Positions 22,741-34,980 of a stretch of DNA of 64,000 bases are shown here, in pieces. This stretch comes from Macrocystis pyrifera (Eukaryota; Sar; Phaeophyceae; Laminariales; Laminariaceae), in assembly GCA_031763025.1 (NCBI GenBank), contig JASSKH010000006.1, forward strand, positions 6,321,691 through 6,385,690, written 5' to 3'. Positions within the stretch are counted from its first letter, which is position 1. Each line of letters begins with the position of its first letter. A program made the position numbers and the translations under genes. The notes under the pieces are model-generated. The model had not been told where the DNA came from. It made no database searches and worked only from the letters and a program-made list of their open reading frames with translations.

Positions 22741-25700
22741 TCCGCCTTTCGGAGATTTGTCGGTAGTCGTAGATGTCTCAAGTCGTTCGCCTCACAAAAC
22801 ACAGGGCTGTCGCGACCGTGACTTGGTGCTTGGTTCGATGGCTGCGGTTTCTTTTCATGTTGCATGCTGCTGTATTATACCTGGTACCGGGTGTACCGTA
22901 AGGATGCAGGTTATCGCACAGTGCTGCGATCGTTTTTCAGCTGTCAATTTTCCCTGAACGGGAAGGTTGCCAATACCGAACCAATACCGATAACAAGGTG
23001 TTTTCGGAAAAGTCCGACCGAGAGCCATTCGAAAATATATCGTTCGACGTCAGCACCTTCACCCTTGTTGCGAAAATTATCAATATGATAGCGCTGAAAA
23101 ACGAGCCCACCCCTGTGCGATAACCCGCATGCTTACGGCATAGCGTGTAGTGGGTCGACCTTTCGCGCGGAAAAGTCGGGCGTAGTAACGTAAAGGCAAC
23201 GCCCCCCCCCTTTCTCTCTTCTGTATCGCTGTCATGGTTCGCTGTTTTCGTTGATTTTGTGTGTGTGTGCTCTCCTTTCTCGCCTCCCGGATGGCAGGCG
23301 GACGCGGTCTCCTTCGTGGATAAGTTGAACGGTCTGTGCCTTCCCGACAGAAGCGTGCTGAAGGCTCTTTTCCTCTCGGGGACCGAGGTCATCTCCCGTA
23401 GCACCGCCCTTCGTGGAGAAGGTGCCGAGGTGCGATATCGCAACGTATCACTCCCGAGGGCGACTCTCGATGTGGTGGGGGTGTACTTCCTCCCCCTCCC
23501 TCCCTCCCTTCCTCCTCCCCTCCCTCCCTCCCTCTTCCTCCCTCCCCATCACTCTCCATCTCCCCCTCCCTCTCTGTCTTTCGACGACCCAAAAGCTTTT
23601 ACGGCACATGAGCCTTAACTCAAAACTCGAAACCCAAAGCTTTAAAACCAGAACGCCGACTGCCGAATACATCTTATCAAAACCTTCTCTGACTTTCCCC
23701 CCCCCCCTGCTCTCGAAAGGGATGCGTCGTCAATGGTCAAATGACTAAGGCAAGCAACAAATGAGTACCCCCCCCCCCGCGCCCATCTCCCTGCTCTTGC
23801 CCCTGCCTCAAACGGGCCCTTGGTGCCCCCCTGGTTAGGCCTCGTCCCGCAGACGGCGAAGACGGTCTCTTAGTGAAGGCGTCGCCCTGGTGGCAAACAC
23901 GGCTCGCCTGGGCGGACGCGAGGAATCTAAGTGCAACTGGCCTGTCGGCTCCGGCCAGGGGCGGCTCAGCTGCAGCCCCCCCCGAGAGCGCTTGCGTTCC
24001 GGCGCCGCCGCAGCCGGCGCTGCCGGTCAAAGGAAAGACCTATTTCGGGCGGAGGGGAGGATGGACTCGGATCACGGCACTGTTGAGAGCCTCCGCGGTC
24101 TTGATTCAGTGTCGCCGTCGCCACCTCTTAGAGAACCGCTAGTCGGGGAGCGGAAAGAAAACGGTGAGGTTAGCGTTGGTGGTGGTGGCGACAGCGGCGG
24201 CGGTTTCGGTGGCGGCAGCGGTCGGAGCGAGTGGAAGCAAGGGGCGGACGGCTCCCAGGACCCCGGCGCTTGCGGGAACATGGCATCATTATCCCCCCCT
24301 CCGCGGCAAGGCGATGGAATCTACCCCGCTGCTGCAACCGCTGGTGGTCGGCATCATCCCCCTTCGGGCTTGGTGTGGGGGGGTGGCGGTAGTGACGGCA
24401 GCACCGCCTGGTTCGGCGGTCGTGGCGGTTGTGGTGAAAGAGAAACAGAGCTTCCCCCGTGCCCTGTGTGTTTCGACCGTCTGGACCCCGCGGTTTCCGG
24501 AGTACCATCCGTGAGGGCCGGTGCGAGCAAGGTGTTTGTCGGGAACGGGCCGCGCTGTCACCCTGCTGACTATCACCCCGATGACTGCAACGGAGACAGG
24601 CCATACAGCCCCCCCGCCGATTCGAGGCCCGCGGCAATGGGGAGGGACTGGGAAAGGAAGAGTGAAGGCGTCGGCGAGAAGGCCGCGGGTTCGCGGAACG
24701 GTGGTGTGGATCCCTACGGGTCTGATATCAGGGGGCCCCGTTGGGGTGGGGAAAGGAAATCGGAAGGCTGGGTTACGGAGGAGAGAGGGGGGGGGGCGTG
24801 AAGAGAGGGGGCAACGGCGAGGAGCACCCGCGCTGAACATGGTGATGTGGAAGGGTTCCAACTGCCGTGTCTGCCGATCGCTCGATGTGGCGCTCGAGGG
24901 CGAACCCGATGTGGTGAGAGGGGAGGGGGGTACAATGCGCACGTGCGGTGTATGTCTGTGCTACCTGCGGGTTTTGGGTCTTTTATTGTTTCCATCGAAC
25001 GTCCTGCGGGTTTCCTGTCGGTTAGGATTGGGCGGTTGTCTCCGCGCTGGTGTAATGTCGAGTCTGCAAAATACCACGACCGTTGTTGTTGTGTTTGTTG
25101 CTGTTGAGTCAGCACGATGCCGCTGCTATTGTTGCTGCTTTCGTTGTTTTCGGTGTTTTTTCTTGTTTTTCGTTGTTGTCGTTGTTGTGTTTGCTATTGC
25201 TGCGCTGTGCTGTATTAAATAGTTGTCGATTCTATTATTGTTGTGTTCGCTTTTTTATGTTGCCCACAAGAACTCGTCGTCGTGGTCTCGCCCGTGGTCG
25301 GAAGTCAGCCGCCAACTTACGGGAAAAAAAAAAAACAAAGAAACTATTATTGACAGTAGGACTGTCCCTCTATAGTGCCGGTATGATATGCGCCATCCAA
25401 GAATACCGGCAATATGTCATGGCGGCAATCGGCACTATTAGTAGTTACTCCGCACACTACCACACTGGTCAATCCCACCTGCTGTGCCGAGCGATCCCAC
25501 TGGCATTAATTATGACGGGCAACCGGCACTATATAGAGGGGCCACCGCTTTATTTCGTTGGCGTCGATGGGTATTTTCGTTTGGCTCTCGACTAGTTGGC
25601 GGACCTTAGCCTAAGAAGGCGATATTTTTGTTGGCGTGTTGGCCCTCTAGTGTCTATACTCTATATTAATGCCATCGCATCTGGTGTGTATCAGGCCTAG

Positions 25701-28700
25701 ACATACGGTCGACGTATAGTATGTTCTTTGGATCTAACGTTAATTGTTTTGTGCTCCCACGCTGACAGCTGTGCTGCGAAACCTGCCGCATTTCGACCAA
25801 CCTCTGGATCTGCATGGTGTGCGGTCACATCGGCTGCGGACGTTACACGGAAGAGCACGCGAACCGGCACTTCAGCCTTTCGCACCACACTTACAGGTAC
25901 GCAGCACACGGCTCGAGGAGAGACAATCGCGAAACGGTGCCCAGAGAAGATCGAGTGTGGTCCATGAGGTGTTATCGCGGTTACCCCGGTTAAAGCTCAA
26001 GACCTCTCCCACATGAATTACATGTAGTTACCCCTGAAAACGGCAGTGCAGTTCTGGAGCCCGTGTGATGGCGCACCAGACATGTGTGTATGTGGGTATG
26101 TGATGTGCGGCTGTGGGTGTGGGTGTGTGCATGTCTTTTTCGTCCGTGTAGTAACCGGTGTTTCTACCCCATGACGTCAGCACATGCGCCCGATTGATAG
26201 CAGTCGATTCGGCCCGAGCCTTTTTGGAGGTCGCGCGTTTCTTGCCGTCAGCCGGAGAACTGCGGCTTCCAGCGTCCTAGTCGAGCCAACGCGCGAGCCT
26301 ATCTGACGCTCTCCTTGCTCTCTTGCTGCCCAAAAATGGTCCTACACTATTTTCAAGTAATATGTCCACGAAAACGCGGGTGCACTGCTGAAGGAGTTAT
26401 TCCAACTGCTGTGCTGCGAGCTGACCGGGGTGCGCTCGACACTTTTTCGTAGGACGCAAAAATGATCTACACTATTTTCAAGTATTATGTCCACGAAAAT
26501 GCGGGTGCACTGCTGAAGGAGTTATTCCAACTGCTATACTGCGAGCTGACCGGGGTGCGCTCGACACTTTTTCGTAGGATGAAACGGGCCTGCGAGTGCT
26601 TCTGGGGGCATTTATTTTCTTCTCGATGGCCTCCTTTTTGTGAGAAAAATCGCCGCGAAAGGGCTGTGCAACTCCATCTCCGGTTTACAACCTTTTTACA
26701 TATACGCACAAGTTTTTAGGAACAAACTTTTGTCGAGGCAGAGTTGAAGCGTGACGTATTTGTTAATGGTACACATTTTTTGCTGTTTTTTTTCTGTATT
26801 AATAGTGAACACGTTTTTAAGGGAGGTTCGATAGACATTCGACCGCGGTAAATGTTCTTGGGCCGTGTAGACTGCTCCTATCTCCCAGTTTCGGGTGACA
26901 GCTTTTACTCCGGTGCAGTGCCAATTTTTGTCAATCTCCCCCACGCCCTCCCCCCCGCCCCGCCCCCGACACAGCCTGGAGCTAAGCACCGGACGCGTGT
27001 GGGACTACATCGGCGATTGCTACACCCATCGAGCGCTTCGCGGGCATCTGACGGCGTCGCACGATAGAGGCAGGGGTAGAGACAGGGGGGAACACCCAGG
27101 CTGGAGGCTTGGGGCGGCTTCCCGAGGGGAGGGGGGGGCTAGTGGTGGCGGTGGCGGTGGTGGTGGAAATGCGCGAGATAATTCTCCACCGTTATATTCC
27201 GAGGTGAGAGCTATATATACATATATACAATATATATATATATATATCTGGTAGCGTTTATTTTCCATTCCATGCTGGAGTTTTGACGCACTGGCGCCTT
27301 CTTGGTGCAGAGCTCGTCTACATGGGGCTCGCCGGTGTTTTTGTTCGTCCTGCCGGTGTCTGCCTTCGTCTTGGCTGGAGCGAGAAACGACGCGTTCTAC
27401 GATAGAGGTAGTACATTTCCGCTACATGTTTTCTGAATAACAGGGCTCATTAACCCGAAATCGTCGGAATGCCTATCTTGTTTCTAAAAATGACGTTTTT
27501 TAATACTTGGGCCATGAGATTATTCATCGGGATGCAATTTGATTTTTTTTTTTTTTTTTTTTTTTATCCTCCGGCGATTTGGTAAAAATAAAGCTTACGT
27601 AATTTTGATGAAGTCACTTTTCGGGTTAGGTATGGAGCTCCTTGAGGTCAAGTGAGGAGCCTCAGAAAACGTAGGGTGAACATCTACCGTAGAACGCCTC
27701 AAACCGCGAAAGAAGGTGCTGGCGTTTGGTCGACCATGGGGGGGGGGTGTTATCCCATCACACATATACCGTACAAGACTGTTGAGGTTATCACACCTGG
27801 GTGATAGGATATCACACCCCCTTGAGCGAAGTTCCAAAGCAATATTTCTCGGCAACGAGGAGGATGCAACCGCCGAGCGATGCGTCTATGGAAAGATCGC
27901 GACGGGACCTTTCGAAACCCACATTTTCGTCGTGCGTGCCCCCCTTCCTTGGTAGAAAATCGGGTCGGAAGTTCGTTCTTGGAGATGTTTGTCGCTAGCG
28001 TGTTTGCTGTGCGATAGCTGCGGTGTTTTTGCTGAATGGCACAAGTAATCGTGTCTGAAGCATGTTTGAAGCGTGGAACATGTTTTGAAACGACGAGCAG
28101 GGGAGGCGACGACGGTAGCCGCGGTGTATGTTTGCTGCGGGGCACGAGGAATCAACGTGCTGCGAAGCTTGTTTTGGTAGCCCTTGTATGACGCCACTAC
28201 CGAAAATATATCTCGATTGTATAGCACTACCCACTGGCCTACTTACTGCAGTCCAGCGCGCAATCTCGAAAATATCAAATATTAAACGGGAGAGAATTGA
28301 ACTCAATTCTTCCAGTGGTGGCTGTGTACCGCCACCCACCAGCCTGCTGAGTCGCGTGACTCCAACTTGGTGGGTAAATAGCCACCAAGTATCCTAATAG
28401 TAGGTCTACGGAGTTTGTGCTGAAAAAAGTGTGTGCAGTAATTCTCAAGGGGTTGCTGCTGTGGCGTATTTCTGTCGCGTTCCGTCGGCAATGCTTTTAT
28501 CGCTGGTTTTTCGCCGCAAGCAGGGTTTCTTCGACGAGCAGGGACACGCGGACTCCCTGAAGGCGGCCGTGGTATCACGTGAATACGAGGCTCTGGTCTC
28601 CAAGCAACTGCAGGAGCAGCAAAGGTGTGGCACGCGCGGTACTGCTGTGACCACCGCAGTCGACGAAATTCCCTACACCAGCCGGCCAATTTCTCCCGCG

Positions 28701-31700
28701 CTTGACCTCACCAGTCAACGTATTCAGAACGAGGGCCCCGTAGCGTTTGAGAGACTTTGGTGGGGTCAGCCACGTCGTTCTTGTGTGGCCCCGCTTGCGT
28801 GTGTGTATAGTCTTCTTAGGGTTAGGCGAAAGAAGGACATGCCCTGGAACGAATCTGGATGTCTAATTAACCAAACTTGGTTGTCCCCCGGCGTGTCCAT
28901 TGAATATACCTGGTAAAAAAATCGCACTTAAGAATGTCGTGAGCGCACTCGTTGTTATGGATGCTGTGTTGTTGGTTGTTGCTTATAGCTGCTGCTGCTG
29001 TTGTGGTGGTTGTTGTTATGGTTGTCCTCGCCTGAACTTGTTACCAAGATCTGTCCGCAGTCCCGAAGACACCCAAACGTTGTGCAAGGAAACAACGCGC
29101 CGAAAACCGCAAAAAAAAGAAGAGACGAAAATAATTGACTAAAATCGTTATTCACACCGCTGTTGAGAAGGGAAAATATACTGTACGTACAGGCCTGAAC
29201 ATATGGAAGGCGGGTGTCTGTATTTTACGCTCTGGTCTATGTATATACCACCTTCAGTGAATGAAGCGCGTTGCCAATCAGACATGGAACCTGCTTGTAG
29301 GACGACAGCAGCCTGACCCTGTTGTACGCCAGGAGCAGCGGCAGCAGCAGCGGCAGCAGATATAACAGCCGCACTCAAGGTCTGGATAGCAGCAGCCGCG
29401 ACGCCAGCAACAGAGACAACAGCGGCAGTCGAGTTATGAACAACACCAGCAACAAGACACAACATCATCAGCAGCAGCAGCAGCAATAGCGATGTAGCAA
29501 CAGCAACTGCGACAGAGCGGCATGTCTCCGCCGAACTCATTGTGGCACAAGCGTATCGCTGTCATAACTGTTTCGACCACCCTAACCCATCTGCATCGTA
29601 GCGATTGTTGAACTTCCACTTTACGCCTTACCACCCCGTGTATAGGTATTACCGCGCGTTTGGTTAACATTTGATTTTGGCCCCGCTCGGTGTATAGGTA
29701 TTTCGAGGAACTCATCGCCACGGCCATCGCAGTTGACGCTGAGGCTAATGCTCCAGCCGACGAGGGCCTCAGCGAGGAGGAGCGGCTGGAAGTTGCCAGG
29801 CTGAGGCTGGAAGTGGAGGCATACTCCGACAAATACGAGGGGATACTCGCCAGCTTGCGAGAGGACGAGGTATATGAGCAGACTACGCTATTTTATATAC
29901 GAAACCGTGCTGTCTATGCTGCAATGTAACTCTTCATCTTTTTTTCATTTTTTTGTTTTGAACTCTGGTTAACCGGCTAAAATATGGCTGAAGCCCTTTC
30001 GTGACTTCCAAACGGATTCCACACCTTTGCCTTGGTGGCGTGTGCCAACTTTATCTCGGTTTTAGAACGCACTGGTGCTGCCGCAGCAACGGCAGCGCGA
30101 GCAGCCTTGACATGCACGACCGCGTGCGTATAAAGTTCGTCAGGCACCCGGACCACAGTTTTTTTGCCTCGCGGCATGATTTGAGGCCGAGCCGAGGAAA
30201 TTGGCGAGGCGCAAGTCCGCAGCAGTGATATATGTCTATATACAAAATTATGTCGTCGATATAGCCAGGTGTAGGAGAAGACGTTGCGGCATGTTTTGTG
30301 TATTTTTTGCCGCTGCTGTGTGTCGCTGCTGTGTGTCGCTTTTTTCGCCCTTGCCGCCACGATTCCTGCCGCGTTCTCTCCTGACGGTGGTACCCGTTGC
30401 AGTTTTCAGCTACAAATATTAGTGTAGTGCATGCTGCGGCTGCCGGGCTAGTACGATAGATAGCCGAAGGGCACGCCACCACCGCCGAATCCGTCTCTGA
30501 AGTGTCGTCGCCAACCACGGATGTATTGTTCGTGGTCCACGCTGATGGTTCTTGCTTACCATGCATCGCTGCTGCCACGTGGAAAAGCGTAGCGTCCGGC
30601 AACGCCTCTGGCGGCGAGCGCGCATGTTGCACCCTGTGAACGGATGCTATTAGTACTCGCCGTGACTTGATTTAATTTATCGAACGAGAGCGGGCCCCTT
30701 CCCCCTACCGCTGTCGCTATTCAGACGAGCTCGGCTGCTTGGCTGGCTCAAGGCGCATGCAGTGTCAGGCGTAGCACCTGAACATTAGGGTTAGGACGAA
30801 TTGGCTCTTCACGGCCCTGGTCAAACCTCCCGGATCAGGTCAGGTCGGGTCGGGACTGATAACGATGACCAGACCCGATCCATGATAATTTAAAAACCTT
30901 CCGGCCAGACCGGACCCAACCCGACCTAACCCGACCCGTTTTGATTTGAAAAGCCTAAGGCGGGTTGAGGTCGTCACCCGTGAAGAGCCCTGACGATTTA
31001 GAGGTCTCTCACATAAGGAGGTCTACACTATCAGCAGGCCATTCACTCACTCACTCAACTACGGGCTTTCAAAAAAACTGCAGGCTAAGCTGGATACTCA
31101 ACCGACCCCATGGGCTGCGTAGAGACCTGTGTATTGATACCAAATTGAATTGCTGAATACTCATCGGACCTAAAGCTGTTGGGTAGGTTTGAAAGTTGAG
31201 GGGCTCCGTCAGCGACAACTGTTTGGGCACAAAAAATGCAACCCCCAATTGCAATCCCTTAGTGCAACCGTTACCGTACCACGGCTCTGATGACCCCTGG
31301 TGTGTTTTGGTGTGTTTTGGTGTCTTGGTGTTACCAGGAGGCCGCCTGCCGGGTACGCTCCGAAAACCGTGCCCTAGTGTTGGAGCAACGGAACCAAAAG
31401 CAAGGAGTCATCCGATTGCAAGACGAGGCAATGGAGGCCAAGCGACTGTGCGAACAGCAGATGGCGGAACTGGAGGGGCAAATGCAAGACCTCCGCTTTT
31501 TCCTCAAAGCGCAGGAGGAGGTCAGTCAACGGCGCTGCTTGCTTTCGATGACGTGTGGGCGTCGTGTAGTGGTGGCGGTCCTGCCGTGTGGTTAAGGGGT
31601 TGCTTTAGAACATTTTGGGTGACGTTTGCGTGGCAGCCGCTGCTACTGTACAAAAGTACCAATGATAGTGTTGAGAAACTGTTTTTTTTTGCATGCGGAA

Positions 31701-32709
31701 GTAAGCTTTTGCTGTTGACAGCTATTGTTGCGCGGACGCTTGTCATGGTTTGCCCCCAGTTTCCAAAAAATGTGCATTACACCCGCACACCGGCAAACAC
31801 GACGGCGTTCTCTCCTGTTCTCTTTCTCTCTCTTGCACACCACTTGTCCAGCTGTATCATGCTGTCTAAACAGGTGCACGAACAACCATGAAACAAAATC
31901 AGACTCGTCGGAACCGCGACATACTGCCGTAGGCAGTTTCTTGGGGTAGATACATTACTTATCGGCATGCAGCGCTCGCAGGCCGAGTACCGATGGTCTC
32001 ACCGCCGAAAATACGGAAGTAAGGACCGAGTAACGTTACTCTTGTTGCGTACAGCGTGGCTGCCTCGCCGGTCGCACGCGTCTCATCGTTCGGAATGCAG
32101 GGGCCGCGACTAACTAATGACAAGCGGGTGCGGCAGGATTGTTTTTCTCTACAGTCGAAGACGCCGTCACGTAATACGAGCTAGTGATGATGATTCTCGA
32201 AAATGCAAGTATATACCAGTATACATTTTTTTTACACACGCGTCGACTTCGGAAGCGAAACGGAAACATTTGCAGGTGAGGTCAAGCCACGGAATTGCAA
32301 GCGGGTGCGGCGAACTTAATTGTATCTACAATCGAAAACGCCGTCTTGGCGTGCCAAACCGGCGGAGCTAATTTGTCCACATTCGAAGTCACCGTCGTAT
32401 CATGCCGAACCGAACTGTTGTTGAGCTACTCGCAAAAAATGAAAATATACAAGTGCCCAGGGTGACGTTTTGTATGGTACGATTTGTACGTCGATTTTGG
32501 GAACGAAACTGAAACGTTTTTAGGTGAAGTCAAGTCCCCGGCGCGAAGAACTTGTCGGAGGCTCTGTGATGATGGGGGAGGGCGCAGCGCCAGCTGGCGG
32601 TGTACGGGGAGGGAGCAAGGAGACCGAGAGACAAAGGCTCGCGCGTCGACTGAGAGAACGGACCAACACAAGGAGGACCGGGGGTGGCGGTGCCAAGCCC
32701 AACAGATAG
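21801..32709 (+). CDS. BRAP: BRAP2-type E3 ubiquitin ligase (RING, UBP zinc finger, coiled coil)
   Basis: BRAP2 proteins are cytoplasmic E3 ligases that bind nuclear localisation signals and damp Ras/MAPK signalling in animals; the algal role is unknown. Exons: 21801-21893 and 23298-about 23429 (end of the RRM-like BRAP2 domain; VRLIQVV, then ADAVSFVDKLNGL); a long Gly-rich exon to about 24510 ending in the RING start ELPPCPVCFDRLDPAVSGV; an exon ending 24913 (MWKGSNCRVCR, second RING part); 25769-25896 (UBP zinc finger: CCETC, LWICMVCGHIGCGRY, HxxxH, HHTY); 26975-27203 (GRVWDYIGDCYTHRAL, then a Gly/Arg insertion); 28524-28624; 29698-29869; 31338-31520 (coiled coil, e.g. MAELEGQMQDLRFFLKAQEE); 32524-32709 (basic tail, TAG stop). 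From 25769 onward all splice phases agree. The RING lacks its middle zinc ligands, and the N-terminus is not fixed. Confidence 0.93.
22708..22732 (+). repeat. Poly-G run of 25
   Basis: Twenty-five uninterrupted G in a BRAP intron. Runs this long are unusual and can form G-quadruplex structure; the exact length may be unreliable in any assembly. Confidence 0.9.
23440..23600. repeat. CT/CCCT-rich low-complexity tract
   Basis: Plus strand is almost pure C and T (CTCCCTCCCTTCC units) from about 23489 to 23580, directly after the second BRAP exon. Such tracts often lie before acceptors, but no exon start is clear until past 23870. Confidence 0.6.
23700..23800 (+). mobile_element. LINE 3'-end fragment in a BRAP intron
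   Basis: GATGCGTCGTCAATGGTCAA, then ACTAAGGCAAGCAACAAA and a C-rich end match the tail of the LINE relic at 56025-56090 (GTGCGTGGTCAATGGTCAAA and the same following words). It is a 5'-truncated fragment without coding value. Confidence 0.55.
26332..26581 (+). repeat. Tandem duplication, two units of about 126 bp
   Basis: The unit beginning AAAAATGGTCCTACACTATT and ending TTTTTCGTAGGAC is repeated immediately with only a few changes (AAAAATGATCTACACTATT ... CGTAGGAT). Near-identity suggests a recent duplication. It lies in the intron after the UBP zinc-finger exon. Confidence 0.9.
27218..27250. repeat. TATA microsatellite after a BRAP donor
   Basis: A run of TATATA/TACATA units begins about 10 bases after the donor at 27204. 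Purely intronic. Confidence 0.7.
29300..29530. repeat. Imperfect CAG/CAA trinucleotide tract in a BRAP intron
   Basis: Dense GCAGCAGCGGCAGC- and AGCAACAG-type units. On either strand they would read as Gln, Ser or Ala runs, but they sit between exons 28524-28624 and 29698-29869, whose phases join without them. Confidence 0.65.
30803..30992. mobile_element. Degenerate hAT-like non-autonomous element
   Basis: Begins TTGGCTCTTCACGG and ends CCCGTGAAGAGCCCTG, giving decayed inverted ends like those of the better element at 51870-52678 (which has CAGGGCTTTTCGCGGG). The interior has GGTCGGGTCGGG and its complement. It lies in a BRAP intron. Confidence 0.5.
32120..32535 (+). repeat. Diverged tandem duplication over the last BRAP acceptor
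   Basis: Two units of roughly 240 bp share CAAGCGGGTGCGGC, a TCGAARACGCCGTC word, and then GTCGAYTTYGGRARCGAAAC followed by an AG|GTGARGTCAAG acceptor. The downstream copy provides the acceptor of the terminal BRAP exon (32523). The upstream copy at 32276 also reads in frame, for 31 codons to a TAA at 32369. Confidence 0.75.
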
Positions 32710-34150
32710 CTAAAACTGATAGGGTGCTCGCTAGGTAGATGTTGTTATTTTATGTTATAGCTGGTAGTAATAATTTGCTGTGTTTTTGGAGAGACGCAGC
32801 CGTCTGTTCCCCCACCAGCTGGCCTTGACATATTATTTTTCCTATCCTGGGGCAATGGGTATATTGGAGTAACATGTTATATTCATAGCGTTTATAGATC
32901 CAGCTCAACAGCACCACACATCGACTTTATTTAGCGGAGCAGGTAGAGGGCGTGATTCATTTTTATCGACCGTACGTGCCGAAGGTGTCTAGACCAAGAG
33001 CCTAAAACGGATGGTTGATAGTATCCGCCGCACAGCGTTGTGGGTACCTCATATGGCCCTGCTTTCTAGTTGACAACGTAGGTGTTGCGTTTTTATTGCA
33101 GCGCCTCCCTTTCACAGGCTGCAGATATACAAGACCTTGTACATACATAAGGCTGTTTTATTGCAGTTTTCCCCTCCCACGTACGTATATGCTGATGTTC
33201 CGAGATTGTGAGGTTTTCGCCTGTCAAAGGGTTTTGGTTTGTACGTTATAGCTGGTGTGATGTATTTTTTATTGGGTTGCACGCCGACAGCAAGCCATCC
33301 TTACGACGGCGCCAATTCGAGTTGAGTCTACTGCTTCCATCACTCGTGGCTCTGTGCGCAGATTGCTACGGTTTTGTCGTTGCCGCAGGGCTTCCAATCA
33401 ACGCGAGAGCTACCATAAGCGGTCAGAGAAGTATAACCTATACCTTGCCAACTACTGAATGCAATAAATTACATACTTATTTTGTGGTCCCCGTGGTTTG
33501 GGGGCCCACTTGTGTAGCCGTGGATGCCCGAACCGGCCACGATGTATACTAATGCTGTGTTATCGAACCGTCATGTCTCGACTTGTGACACTCCTTTGTA
33601 TATCCGCGCATTGCCAGCGGTATCGTTTGCGCTCGCTATTCTTATCTTACGGCTACGAATCATGGATTTTTCGACGTTCAGGTGTGTTGGTAGGCCCCTC
33701 GCATACAGTAGCGACGTGCACCCGCTGACGCCGCTCTCGAGGGTGGGGAGATCGTTTAAATGATGAGCTTGCCTTTCCCTGGGGTGCATGTCTAAACAAC
33801 GACCTACTTTCTTTGTCGTGGGTTGAATGGTGTCAACGATGGGCTGTTATTTTCCTGAGTTAAGATGATTCGTGAATGAGGCGCATTTTACGCTCAAGTG
33901 TTACGTACCCCGAGGCAGGTGCTCGGTCAGAGGCATGCTTATATACGTTTGTTTTGTTTTGAGATTAACGAAGACCGGCTTTGGTGTTGCTGCTGCCGCT
34001 GTTGGTGTTCCTGATAATGCTGCATACGGCTGCCTGTGAAAAGGCGCACGCAGCATCCTCCTTTTTCACACACTCGGCTGAAGCTCTGGAGGAGTTCATG
34101 ACGTATTTTAGAGCACCAGCGAACGAGCGAAGGCCAGGCGCGAGATTTTT
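32710..34150. other. Intergenic stretch downstream of BRAP, nothing recognised
   Basis: Only short open frames without family resemblance. The sequence is T-rich on the plus strand (33.0-34.1 kb). A GTG-initiated frame at 33981 with a hydrophobic start looks like a signal peptide but has no further support. Confidence 0.5.
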
Positions 34151-34199
34151 GCTTTGTTTTGTTTCCCATCATCACTTGTACTTTCAGCCTAACTCGTAT

Positions 34200-34490
34200 T
34201 AATAGGAGGTTTTACCCCAGCAATCTTCCGCACAAGCCGTGGTCACAGGTGTCGTCCCTTCTCCCCCCGGTACGTGCCTTTGTTTTTTGTCGCGCATAGG
34301 GTTCAGCATTCCCACTGCTCGTCGATTTTCATCAAATGTAGCTATCTCACGCTCTCGCGCTCCCCACTAATCAATTTGTTTATGCAAGAAAAAGTCTTTA
34401 GGAGCATGCACTCGGTGAGACTCGAACGCACGAAATTGATCTTGATAGGCACGCGGACCACCTACCAAGTCACCGGGGACGCCGGCTAGA
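34200..34490 (-). mobile_element. tRNA-derived SINE, minus-strand copy
   Basis: On the minus strand the head reads GGTGACTTGGTAGGTGG (A-box-like), then GTGCGTTCGAGTCTC (B-box, GTTCGAGTC) and GAGTGCATGC, followed by the shared body with GATGAAAATCGACGAGCAG and AAGGGACGACACCTGTGACC. The nearest relative is 46325-46612, which matches through head and body. The tRNA-like promoter implies RNA polymerase III transcription. Confidence 0.7.
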
Positions 34491-34980
34491 ATATGTACAA
34501 TACCTAGCAAACGCGCCATACCACCTGACAACACACAAGTATTGCTATTTATGAGTTTAGTTACATAGCAGCGGCAGCGATACAGAGAGGGGCACTCTGT
34601 ATTTAGCAAAACACATATAATAATAGGTATGATGTTAGACGTCCTCACTTGTATTTTCTCGATCGGCGGTCCAACCTTATAAAAAAGGCTACTGGGGAAA
34701 AGCAAGCCAACGCTATCATTGGCGCTGCATTTTTTACAGTATACGATATGTTAGTTAGCAGCTGCAACGTTATCGACGCTGATTAACGGGTTGGACTTGC
34801 TTTTTCTCGTGTGCGGTAGAACATGCGTTATACTCTGTACACGACACTACTCTGTGTGTCACCGGTGACGGGCCGCGTTCGGACTCCACGACATACATCC
34901 AATTTTTACGTCGTAGTTTCCAAGGTTTCTTTAGGTCTAGACCATCTACCCGTACTATCAATACTTGAAAAAAGGTCTCC

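Noticed and set aside
24170-24942. Minus-strand open frames opposite the BRAP RING exons
   Set aside because: Shadows of GC-rich coding sequence; no family match and no splice context.
29300-29530. CAG/CAA repeats as a CRISPR-like or coding array
   Set aside because: Units are simple trinucleotides without spacers, in an intron of a eukaryotic gene.
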